Source: Dimorphilus gyrociliatus (Eukaryota > Annelida > Polychaeta > Dinophilidae). From it: a stretch of DNA of 64,000 nt. The stretch spans positions 992,001 to 1,056,000 of the forward strand of contig CAJFCJ010000011.1 in NCBI GenBank assembly GCA_904063045.1. The letters run 5' to 3'. Shown here piece by piece: positions 51,105 to 60,860 of this stretch (position 1 is the first letter of the stretch; every line of letters starts with the position of its first letter). Below the pieces are notes generated by a model that saw only the letters and a list, made by a program, of their open reading frames with translations, was not told where the DNA came from and searched no databases. The position numbers and the translations under genes were made by a program.

Positions 51105-51951
51105 ATCTTAGACTGTCTTTAGTTTTTATTATTTAGTGTACATAGTGTTGTTTGAAAGATTTTTTTTGTATCGTTTGGGCCTTTGACCAATAGAAGAAAA
51201 AGTTAAGAAAAAAAAGAAAAAACTTGAGAAGAAAGAACAAAAAAAACCAGTTAATAAAGAAAGAGAAAATAACAAAAATTCATCCGCTTTTAATTGTTTA
51301 TTTTGTCACAGTTTTTAATAATTTTGTTTTTGTTATAAAAACAAATAAGAATGTAAGTATAAAGTTTTTTTTCCATTTTATACTCATTTGAAATATTATC
51401 TGTATATAAATTATATACATTGAAAGTTTATGAATATCAGCTCACTGTATTTACAATAATGTGTACACATATACGTTATGTACATATATATGTACAGTAT
51501 ATATGTATATTTGTTTTATCAACAAAGTTATGAAAATTTAAAGCCTTAAAATTCTGTTAATCGATAAAGTAGCACTTTTAAACGATTATTGACTACGTCT
51601 AATTTTTATGTTGATTCTTGTTCATACCCAAATATTTACTGATAGCGTGATTCCAATGATCGAAACAGACAAAACCTTACCTTTTTAATGAGTACTATTG
51701 ATTAGGCCTAAAATCGATCCTTTTTTCCTCATTGACTTGTTGCCCAGGCTCCTAGATTTTTGTTCTGAAGCTTTTTTTTAAGGCCATACTATAGCAAACA
51801 ATCATTTCCTTCTTTCCTATTAAATCTATGACGTATACTTTACGATTATTTATAGTCCAATGTCTTAATAAATTATACCAGTCTTATCGGTACTTTTATA
51901 TTATATAAACTATGACTTTATCGCCATTCAAAAATCATAAAAAGAAGCAAG
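51105..51951. other. 3' UTR/intergenic spacer
   Basis: 847 bp between the RBM4-like stop codon and the next start. It begins with a purine-rich A/G block at 51190-51280, probably 3' UTR, then TA-rich sequence containing a GTACAGTATATATG word near 51490. No exon seen. Confidence 0.5.
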
Positions 51952-52610
51952 ATGGCGGATAGCTTGGGTTTTAAGAAACGTTGGAATAATATTCAACATA
52001 CAAAAGCATTAGAAGTTGAAAGAGAGAGAACAATGAAGAATTTGGTAAAAAATTCAAATAAAATGCAGAGAAAATTGAGACAATTAGAACAGTCAAAGTA
52101 TGAAAAAAAGTTAACAAACCTTCAGTTTCATAAAGCAGCGACAAGTTTTTCCATGTCTAGACCAAGTTCGGCTGCTAGTGAATATGCTTATAAATCTTTG
52201 GAAAATTCGGGTATAAGGTAAACTGGTAAATTGTCTAACAATTCCCATTTAAAGAACAGGCGAAAAATGTAGGTTTTAAAATATTCTTTCGTTTTTTTGT
52301 TAGAATTCGAAAGTGTTGGGCTGGGGAACCGGAAGCTATTAATAGCGTTAGAAGGAAACTAAAAACTCCAGACGAAAGAAATTTGGAAAAGTTTCTTCAA
52401 CAGGCCGAAAAAGATGTTCTTGAGGAAGAGAAAGAAAAGAAGGAAGAGGAATATCACAGATTTATACCTCCATACCCAGTTCATTTTCGATCGTCCAAAA
52501 AGGAACGAGTGCCAAAGTCAACTGCTGAGGTAAAATCTGAGGAAATTGATTTCGGGAAGCAACTTGTAATAGAAAGACCTATCAGTGGATCTTATCAAAC
52601 AGCTAAATAG
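51952..52610 (+). CDS. Small charged coiled-coil protein of unknown function
   Basis: Two exons (51952-52217, 52304-52610) give 190 residues. Residues 10-60 are strongly charged and helix-prone (KALEVERERTMKNLVKNSNKM), followed by a Ser-rich stretch (SFSMSRPSSAASEYAYKSL), a second helix (QQAEKDVLEEEKEKKEEEYH) and a Pro-rich FIPPYPVHF segment. There is no signal peptide or membrane segment. I do not recognise the family. The composition resembles small ciliary or cytoskeletal proteins, but that is only an impression. The start codon lies within AAGATGGCGG, a YY1-type initiator element seen at many animal housekeeping starts, which supports this ATG. Confidence 0.75.
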
Positions 52611-53073
52611 ACAGAAAATCTGTTTGATAAAATTTATGTAACAGTTTAAGTATGAAAGAAAAACCTTATTGATATTTGTTTTTGATAGAATATAGGCTTA
52701 AAGGTGTTATCTCATAAAAATTTTTGGTTATATCTCAACCGAAGTCTATATACTTGATTTTTAAATAATAAAATATTGATGTCAGATAATTTATTTCTAT
52801 TTTCTGTATCAATACAAAAATTTTTGGATATTTTTAATTAATTTATGCAGGTTAAGTCTAAAAAAATATTAATTAAGTCATAGAGTGGAATTTTGAGAGA
52901 TCTTCTTTGTTGAATTAATGAATAAAAGCTATAATCAATAGGATAGTCGCATTGAAATTATAGTTTGATAATGAAAAGAAAAAGAAAGAATAAGAAAAAG
53001 AGAAAAATGTTGATAATTCATAAATTGTTTACCACAATATAGCACATTTTTTATTCGCAAAAAAATCCCTTGA
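52611..53073. other. Convergent intergenic spacer
   Basis: 463 bp between the stop codons of two convergent genes. It is AT-rich with an A/G-rich block at 52975-53005. No exon seen. Confidence 0.5.
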
Positions 53074-54012
53074 TTAAATAGTAGCTGGAGTATGTACTTG
53101 ACGAGTTGATTTTACTGTTTGAATCCGTAATTTTGTTGCTGTGGATTCCGCAACAGCAATTTTTGGCTTTTTCAAACTAGAGACCAAAGACGTTCTTGAT
53201 TGAGTAAAATCAGGATCGTAGGGTGGTTCAAGTTGCCTATGATTTTTTTTTTATAAAAAATTAAATATTTGCACGGATTTAAATGCACTGATTTTGAAGT
53301 AAGAATAGGCCTGATAAAGTAAAAAAGTAAACTAGCGTCAATGTAATTAATAAATATCATAGATTTCATTTTAAATAAATTGAGCGTAAAGAATTAATGT
53401 TATTAATCCATTTACGTTTCAATTTTATTTATTAATGCTATGTCTTTTTTATTATCGAAACAAACTTCGTGATTTACTCGTTTATTGAGACAAATAGGCC
53501 CGATTATTATATAAACGAAAAGTAGTTTTAATATCATGCTTTCTCACGATTTGATAGGTTTTTACTTATAATTTGTTTGCAATTGAATCAATTGTAAAAA
53601 AAAATGGGTGTGTAGGTTACGATTTTTAGCAAATGTATTAATATTATTACTATTAAATTAGGAGTGTTTTGTGATTTGTGTAATTTTCTCGTCGTTTTCA
53701 TTTCTATACAACACGTTCAGGAAAGGAAATTACTTTTATATCGGTTTACCTGAAATTTTTGTCGGCTTGTAAGAAGGCGGCGTTAGGACATAGCTGTAAA
53801 ACTTCTTCGTCCAAACTGCAAAGTGGTTTTATGAATTGAACGCTTTCAATTTGCTCTTTACTTAGAAAAATTTGACTAGACTCGGTTTCAATTAATTTTC
53901 TCCTTATCCTTACGGGCGGTTTTCTAACAGTAGCAGGTGCTGTAGATATCCTCCTTACTGGAAGATTTGTCGGTCTAACGGTAAAAATTCTTATGCTCCT
54001 TTCCATCACCAT
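53074..54012 (-). CDS. Small basic protein of unknown function
   Basis: Two exons on the minus strand (54012-53750 and 53236-53074) joined across a 513-bp intron give 141 residues. The N-terminus is basic and Pro-rich (VRPTNLPVRRISTAPATVRK), the middle is acidic with a Cys pair (CSLDEEVLQLC), and the C-terminus is Lys/Thr-rich (LKKPKIAVAESTATKLRI). No known domain is recognised and no targeting signal is seen. The join is supported by an AG|GTAAAC donor, a catag acceptor and a continuous reading phase, but the second exon is short, so the model is less certain than its neighbours. Confidence 0.6.
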
Positions 54013-54354
54013 ACTCTTATTTATAATGAAAAACTAAGCCAATTGATAACTGAGATACGTATTTCTTTATTATCTCTTATCACTCTCCGGATTAGTTTTC
54101 TCGACCGTATGGCGTCGATAACGAATGGGCCGACGGTTTTTTCTTGGCAGTGTCAATATTTTTAGTTAAATAATCGACCAGGAGACGAGAATTTTGCATA
54201 AAAGCGCCATCTACTAGACTAATACCGCTTTAGACTTTTTTTTTGTAAAAATGTGTATAAGAACAGAATTGTTTCTACGTAATGCTTCATAAAAGAACGC
54301 TAAAAGGAAGCGTCTCACGTACAGGAGATAGTATTAAATATGATACAAAAGAGA
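54013..54354. other. Spacer between two minus-strand genes, with a CTCF-like site
   Basis: 342 bp containing GCGCCATCTACTAG from 54204. Read on the other strand, CTAGTAGATGGCGC differs from the canonical CTCF core CCASYAGRKGGCRS at one position. This is the best-matching site in the window. Confidence 0.5.
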
Positions 54355-55065
54355 TTATCTCGGTAAAACAACTGTGGTTAGTTTTCTCTTTGGAGAAGAC
54401 ATCCCGTAATTAACTACCCAATCATCTGGCCTTACTTTTTCACTATTCTTTCTCAATTGAACTAGCAACTGTGCTAAACCTTGCTGCTTATGCAAAATCT
54501 TATTTTTTGACGAATTCTGACGTCTTCTTATCGATCTTGCTTCTAAATCCGATATCAATTTCTCAGTATTTACACTGCTTGTAGCCATCTTTAAACTGGT
54601 TCTAAATCTATCTAAAGCCGGCTTTGTTTGATCTATGTCAAAACCTAGAAAGAAAAGTAAACTGTATAAACATTCCATCCATTTGGCCAAAGTAATTAAA
54701 AGCTCATTTTTACCAATTGAGTTATACGATTCAGAGACTCTGCAGGGCCAAATATTGCATGTAATCTTATTCCTACTGGGATAAGCAAATTGACAATCAT
54801 AGCTTGGACTATTTCGGGGAGATTCTTTCAGCTCTTTTTGTTTGAGAGCTTCGTCAGCTTCTTTCAATTCCTCATTAGTCAAGAGTTCTTCAACCAGAAG
54901 TTGTTTTTCTTTCTTTATTCGACTTTGTGTTTTTTCCCAAAAAGTTTCAAGTCTTTTATAAGTGTTTTGCAGTCTTAAGTCTTCGTGTTCATGAAAAGAC
55001 TTCGTACGAAGGTGTTGAGCTTTAATTCTGGCATTTAGTTGTTTTTCTCTTCTAAAACAATCCAT
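54355..55065 (-). CDS. Charged coiled-coil protein of unknown function, probably with one in-frame intron
   Basis: A continuous 236-codon frame. The first 80 residues are a charged coiled coil (RREKQLNARIKAQHLRTKSF and onward), and the C-terminus is basic (SSPKRKLTTVVLPR). The only hydrophobic stretch (LAKWMECLYSLLFFL) coincides with a 69-nt segment at 54713-54645 that has a GTAAAA donor and a ttttctttctag acceptor and is a multiple of three. Splicing it out gives 213 residues and joins SIG to FDIDQTK. I therefore think this segment is an intron and not a membrane helix. The family is not recognised; a cytoskeletal or ciliary role is possible. Confidence 0.68.
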   Translation of the reverse strand: MDCFRREKQLNARIKAQHLRTKSFHEHEDLRLQNTYKRLETFWEKTQSRIKKEKQLLVEELLTNEELKEADEALKQKELKESPRNSPSYDCQFAYPSRNKITCNIWPCRVSESYNSIGKNELLITLAKWMECLYSLLFFLGFDIDQTKPALDRFRTSLKMATSSVNTEKLISDLEARSIRRRQNSSKNKILHKQQGLAQLLVQLRKNSEKVRPDDWVVNYGMSSPKRKLTTVVLPR

Positions 55066-55578
55066 GTGTTATCTCTATTATTCCTGTCAAAATGTAAATG
55101 TAAATGTTTTATGCCAAATAGTCTTAGCGACAGCATTGACCGTATATATACGTTATTTAAGAGCCGTTCAATTCATAAAAGGTTATTGTTGTCATTTACA
55201 AGAGATTAAATGCCAGTTAGTGCTGTAATTGTTGATAGTTTTCCACAAATAATACATTGAAACGCCATTTCTGAAAACATGCATTCAAATACAGAAAATT
55301 TACTTAATTTCCTTTTCATTAAATATGCATATTGTTTCTACGTTCAATATAATTATTGCTATATTCGTATCTAGCAGTTGTATTATTTATTCCTGTATGT
55401 TATTATAGATGTTTATACCGTTAATATCGAATTGTACTTTAATAATTAACTATGTAGTTTTTAATTATAAAATTGCTTCGTTTCTCTTTAAAAGTTGCGA
55501 AACTTAGGCTGTAACTTTTTGAATAATACATTTAATAGATCGCGGTTATATATTCGATCAGTTGCTTCACATATCATA
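55066..55578. other. Intergenic region upstream of the tRNA
   Basis: 513 bp of AT-rich sequence with no exon seen. It probably includes the promoter of the minus-strand coiled-coil gene. Confidence 0.5.
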
Positions 55579-55672
55579 GCCCGGATAGCTCAGTCGGTAG
55601 AGCATCAGACTTTTAAGAGAACACTAAATATAAGTGATCTGAGGGTCCAGGGTTCAAGTCCCTGTTCGGGCG
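55579..55672 (+). tRNA. tRNA-Lys (anticodon UUU) with a 21-nt intron
   Basis: A full cloverleaf. The acceptor stem is GCCCGGA with TTCGGGC (one G-U pair) and discriminator G. The A box starts TAGCTCAGTCGG and the B box is GGTTCAAGTCC. The anticodon stem is TCAGA/TCTGA around loop CTTTTAA. A 21-nt intron (55616-55636) sits after position 37, the canonical site for eukaryotic tRNA introns. Removing it gives a sequence that looks identical to the standard metazoan tRNA-Lys(UUU). It decodes AAA/AAG, the most frequent lysine codons in this AT-rich genome. Introns are usual in animal tRNA-Tyr, Leu-CAA, Ile-UAU and Arg-UCU but not in Lys-UUU. Confidence 0.95.
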
Positions 55673-55678
55673 TAATAC

Positions 55679-55683
55679 TTTTT
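55679..55683 (+). terminator. RNA polymerase III T-run terminator
   Basis: TTTTT six bases after the tRNA 3' end, with a second, longer T run at about 55688. This is the expected Pol III stop signal. Confidence 0.8.
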
Positions 55684-56256
55684 GGCGTTTTTTTTGTTAC
55701 AATTCTATTTAGTTATACTTGATAACTTTTTAATTTGTAACTTTGGCCTATTTTTTTTCAATTTAAATTGAATGTATCGACGACATTCCAACAGAGCGGC
55801 CTATATTAACTCTCAACATTGACACTTTAATTGCATATAGCAACAGCAGATGTCGCTATAGAATAAGCAATAAGAAAAGAACACGAACGCATCTACCTAA
55901 ATGAAAATGATACAGTTTATATAAAAAGCAAGGCTTGAGTTTTATATTACATTCTATACATGATAATTAATTCGTAGAATCTTGACACGAATAAAACATA
56001 GAGAAATTTATTATAGAGTAGCCTAAGTATATTTTATTTTTCTGTACTGTACAGAAATTACACTCCTATAAAAAGCTTCAATTGAATAAATAAAATACAA
56101 CACGGTCATAATTATACCTAAAAAAGAATATTCTTTAACTTGATCAAGCTATCTAGCGATGTTATTTGTTAGCTGTTAAAATTTCAAATTGTCATAAAAA
56201 GAGAGAGAGAGAGAGAAAGAGATATTTTACCTGTGTTTGTAATTAAAGAGGAAATA
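55684..56256. other. Intergenic region upstream of the MCT-like gene
   Basis: No exon. It contains AGATGTCGC at 55848-55856 (a variant of the CTCF-like word) and a GA repeat directly before the MCT start. Confidence 0.5.
56201..56222. repeat. GA-repeat tract just upstream of the MCT-like gene
   Basis: A run of GA dinucleotides 35-56 bp before the start codon at 56257. GA tracts bind GAGA-type factors and often mark invertebrate promoters; here it may equally be 5' UTR. Function not shown. Confidence 0.7.
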
Positions 56257-57691
56257 ATGGGATACAAAAGTAAATTAGAAATATTGAATGGAAGCAAGGC
56301 TAATTCTTTGTCATTAACCAAAAAGGATTGTCTTAAAGTTGATAAACCTAAGGAACAGATTGATGGAGGCTATGCATGGGTGGTATTATATTCTTGTATT
56401 ATATTACAAATGTTCGGTGCCTCACTTTTGGGAACCTACGGTGTTCTTCTAGTTAACATTGTAGATTCAACAGGCTATAAAACATCCTTTATATCTTGGT
56501 ACGGGGCATTAACATGCTTAACACAAGGTTTCTCATCGTTTTTTTTGGGACCCTTAGTAGAAATTTACAGTTGCCGCACTGTAACAATAATAGGATCATT
56601 AATTTGCACATTTAGCTACATTTCAACAGCTTTCGTAAAAGATATTCCATATATTCTTTTTACGCTGGGATTTGTGCAAGGGCTTGGTATTTCATGTTTT
56701 CACGTTTGCCCTAATATCATTGTATCTAGATGGTTTTCTAAGAAACAATCTATGGCTTTAACATTAATAACTTTTGGAAAGGGTATTGGGCAACTTATGT
56801 GGGGGCCATATGCAGCTTATACGGTTGACTTATATGGTTGGAGGGGATCATTAATTATGATTGGTGGTGTTGTTCTTCATGGTTGTATTCTTGGAGTCCT
56901 CATAAAAGATCCGGTTAGCGTCAAAACTGTAGAAAAGAAGGGCGGACTATTTAAGGTTCTCTTGAAAAATATGATACCAATCGAGTTGATTAAAAATAAG
57001 TGGTTTATTTTATGTGTATTGGGGAATTTTCCTTTATTAATTGGCCATGGTTCAGTTTTATCCATGCTTCCAAGAAGAATTGTCGACATCGGTTACAGTA
57101 ATATTAAGGCTTCGACAACAATTTCCATTATAGGCGGAACAACTAGTATTGTACGTCTAATTGTTTGTGGCTTATCAGGGGTAAGCTGCTGTAATAAATC
57201 GATGGCATGTGCTGTTGCGACCTTGATTACAGGCGTCTCGGCAATTATGACCATATTTTTGAAGGATTATACAAGTTTTGCTGTCTTTTCCGCAGTTTTT
57301 GGCTCAGTCTCAGGTTGGTACACACTATTTCTCTCTAACAAACTTAACTGACAATAGCCATATTTATTTAGCCGTCTACATATCCTTAATTACACCAATA
57401 ATAATTCAATTGGTGGAATTGGACTATGTTTCACAAGCAGTTGCCTGGCTTAACGTAGTTGTGGGTCTTTCTATGGGAACTTGTAGAAGTTCAGTTGGTA
57501 TATTATACGATTTGCAAAATGATGCTACAATATGCTTTGTTATGGGCGGAGTCTTTTTAATAATTACTAGTCTGCTATTTTTATTTATGTACTTTGCCGG
57601 AGTTGAGAGAAAATCACCAAAATTGATCATCACTAAAAGTCATGAGGAGAAACAATCAATTAGTGATAAATATGAAGTGACTCATTTATAA
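56257..57691 (+). CDS. SLC16 (MCT)-like major facilitator transporter
   Basis: Two exons (56257-57313, 57372-57691) give 458 residues. SLC16 members move monocarboxylates, thyroid hormone, aromatic amino acids or other small solutes across the plasma membrane. The family signature is present at the start of TM1 (EQIDGGYAWVVLYS), and about twelve hydrophobic segments follow, with a large cytoplasmic loop after TM6 (KDPVSVKTVEKKGG). In TM8 the arginine essential in MCT1 appears conserved (TSIVRLIVCG), but the partner aspartate four residues earlier is replaced by Thr. That suggests an orphan-type MCT and not a proton/lactate carrier. The C-terminal tail is cytoplasmic. The ATG at 56257 was chosen because the frame upstream has no other ATG. 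The intron is 58 nt. Confidence 0.9.
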
Positions 57692-58188
57692 CAAAAGCTG
57701 CGTTATAATCTTACTATTACTACGTCCTCTCTGTCATTCGTAACTTTACATATCACTCAATAATTTCCGTTTATCCTTATCTTTGCAAAACGTAGTCAGT
57801 TTTAGCAACCTTTTGACCCATAATGAATACACCACTGTCACAATTATACTTTAAAAAAGCCAACTATAAATAGTCAATTCGAAAAGTTGCACACTCGAAA
57901 TAAAAGGAAGAAAGAGAGTATAGAATTTAAGTTCAACGGTAAAGTTATGTCTAATAATTTAATACAAAAATTACCTAAATCTATTCAAACTTATTACTAA
58001 AGTTAAATATATATTAGATAATTATTGTAACTATATGAGACTAATATAATTCCGACAAAGATATTAGCTACGAATATCAAATAAGTAAATAAGCTATAAT
58101 GCTAATTTATTACGGTTTAGTTGGTATTAATAAAGTAGAAAGTGAATAAATTAATAATAGTGGGTAGAATATAAAAAATACCATATAT

Positions 58189-58223
<35 letters not shown>

Positions 58224-58486
58224 TTTTTAAATGCTATATGTAACTGTATGCTCAGTATAAAACGCTTCGATAGACTCTTATATCACTCAATATTACGCTT
58301 ATTCAAAAATCTAAAAAAGATCAATTACAATACTGAAGAAAAATGTTTGTTAGGCCTAGTCAAGTACGTCTAGGCAAGAGACACTTCCGCTTGAGAAAGA
58401 CTCTGTTAACCTGGTATAATTCCATGCGTTTTTACTACTATATGCATTCTTCAACTAAATTCTAGCGGGAAAGAATTCAACGAAAA
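57692..58486. other. Intergenic spacer with TA repeat
   Basis: 795 bp with no exon. (TA)n at about 58182-58220. An upstream start at 58487 begins the next gene. Confidence 0.55.
58182..58220. repeat. TA microsatellite
   Basis: Alternating TA run in intergenic DNA between the MCT-like and Death-domain genes. Confidence 0.85.
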
Positions 58487-60860
58487 ATGACCACTAATAA
58501 TGATTTAGACTTATTAAAACTAATAAGTGACAGACTGAAAGATGACCGTAAATGTTTTTTAAAAGGTGAGTTTCTTTGCTAAAGTAAAAAAAAAACTTTT
58601 TTTGTCTCTTGTACAACGTTTTACACGAGAGGGAAAACTTATGAATTATACAACTCTACCTATATATATATATATATATACTGGATACAGTGGATATATA
58701 TAGAATAAATGTACCCAGACTAATACATAATACATATCTTATAATATTCATATTTATATATACACTTGTACATATATTTTCATATAAATAGACAATAAAT
58801 ATTGATAAATATTTTATTATCGTAGTAATAGATGTTGTTTCACGAAAAAAAAGGGAGGTGATACAGTGCATAGACTATATATAGTTGTTCTTATAAATAC
58901 AGTATATACTGTATATGTACTAATATGTATAAACTGTCGTTTTAATATCTAAAATTGCCCGACCGTACTATTTGATATATATTTTAACAATAAATGTATT
59001 CTTAAAGCTCTAAACCTAACGGATGAGTTTGATCAAGAAAACGAAAAAGATCAAAAAGAGACAGACAAAAAGTTAACAGCTCTACAAAATTGGAAAGAAA
59101 AGTACGAAGGTGAAGAATGGTTAGAACAATTGGAAGAGGAGCTAAAGGAACTTTCAGATTCCCCTATAAACGAACAAGATTTGAAAGATAAGTCTTCAGG
59201 TATTAAATTTGGTTTACCTATTAATTCTACTTATAGTCTTTCTTTTATTTCATTTGCGGTCTTATTTTTTAAGCGTTTGATAAAACATGATTAGAGATAA
59301 TATTTCTTTCGAACAGTACAAAAACCTTACTCTATAGAATAATAAGGATAGAAAAAAGACCAGAAATTCTTGTCATATTGTGAAAAAACTATTCATATTT
59401 GTGGTTATTTTAAATATTATGAAGTATCTATAGCCCCTTTTTCTCAGTATTCAACACCACAGATTGTTCTTACTCATCAAACAGAGCTCATTTTTTCAAC
59501 TCAATAGGTTCATTTAAGTTGTTTGAGTGGTTTCTAATTGTTGATTTAGGCCTGTCCATGTACTGGGGTGTGAATTTTCAAATTAACCTAGGAAGATAGT
59601 GATATTCAACGTTAGGTGGAGCTGTTCCGCGAATTTGATATTTTATTTATCTAGTTCTTTCTTTGAATTGCTTTTTTATTTTCTTTTCAGATGAAATATT
59701 CAACCTCATTTGTCAACGTTTGGATAAAGAAAATTGGATAAAATTCGCTTCCGATCTTCAATTGATTGAAGAAGAAGAGACAGACGAGAAGGACGATAGC
59801 GAGCAACTAGATTCTGCAGCGTTTTTGTGTTTGCTAAAAGACAAGTGGTTAAATGGTGAAAGTACTCTTTCTATCGAACAAACAGATAAATTAAAAGATG
59901 CTTTAAAAAAAATTGGTAGAGAAGATATTTTAGAAGCTGAAGAGTTTCAAAATTCTAATCCTGTCCCAACAGGTTATTTGCTTCTACTTTCTTTATTCAA
60001 AATTAAGCATTGAAAAGTTTTTTATTTGCTTTAGATCTATGTACTGATACGATAGAAGACGATATATCAGAAGGTTGCGTAACAGCTGTTCAAAAGGTTG
60101 TGCAAGTTGTTACCGAGCATTCAAAAGTACTCACTTCTACTTCTCATAGCTCTGAGGAAAAAGACGAAGATGAGAAGGATGGTAATAGAATATTTATAAA
60201 TACATAATAACTTACAAATAGACTATATAATCCCTTACTTTCTCTATAGAAAAAGAAGAGAAACTTGTTGCAAGTGTTAAGGAAGAACGTGTCGTAGTTG
60301 AAAAGAGAACAGAGTTTAGTGGTAAGTATTCGCGTTAAAAGCAAATCTCTATAATAATATTAAATGACCCTGTCTAATAAAAAATCACAGAGAAAACTCA
60401 AACAATAGAAACGAAACAAGAAGTTATTGTATCAACACAAAAAACTGTTCAAGTTGTTGAGGAAGAGATTGTGAAAGGTTCTTTTTTGTTTTTTAGCTCA
60501 AATATAAAATAAAGTAAACATTTTCATATCTAATTTTCAGAAGCAGACGTAAAAGTAGAAGTATCACCTTCAAACGACAAAGAAGCTAAGGAAACAAACG
60601 GTGAGACTGCTGACGAAAAACAGAGTGATGCCGACTGTAAGGAAAAGGATGACAGTATAGAGAATAAAGAGAATGATAAAAGTAAAGAGAATGGTGAAGA
60701 TGAAGAAGAGAGTGAAAATAGAGAGCAAGATGAAAATCAAGAAAAAAATGGTACAAAGGATAAAGTAGAAATCCCTGATAGCAAAGACGATGGCAAAAAG
60801 AAAAAGAAGCGAAGCATTCCCAAACTCTTCTCTTGTTTCTCAAAAAAAGAAGCTGATTAA
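58487..60860 (+). CDS. Death-domain protein with acidic linker and polybasic C-terminus
   Basis: Seven exons (58487-58565, 59008-59199, 59691-59972, 60035-60181, 60250-60321, 60391-60477, 60541-60860) give 392 residues. All six introns are phase 1. The exon at 59691 encodes a Death domain: ICQRLDKENWIKFASDLQLI, then AFLCLLKDKWLNGES and LKDALKKIGREDILE. These carry the Trp in helix 2, the L-x-x-W in helix 4-5 and the L-x-x-A-L-x-x-IGR of helix 6. The first two exons may encode a second, more divergent Death-fold unit (LLKLISDRLKDD, ALQNWKEKYEGEEWLEQL). The C-terminal half is Val/Glu/Lys repeats and acidic low complexity, ending KKKKKRSIPKLFSCFSKKEA with a Cys that could be palmitoylated. Death domains mediate homotypic assembly in apoptosis and immune signalling; no kinase, caspase or TIR domain is attached. 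Probably an adaptor. Confidence 0.8.

Noticed and set aside
55495-55722. 75-codon plus-strand frame
   Set aside because: It runs through the tRNA-Lys gene and has no other support.
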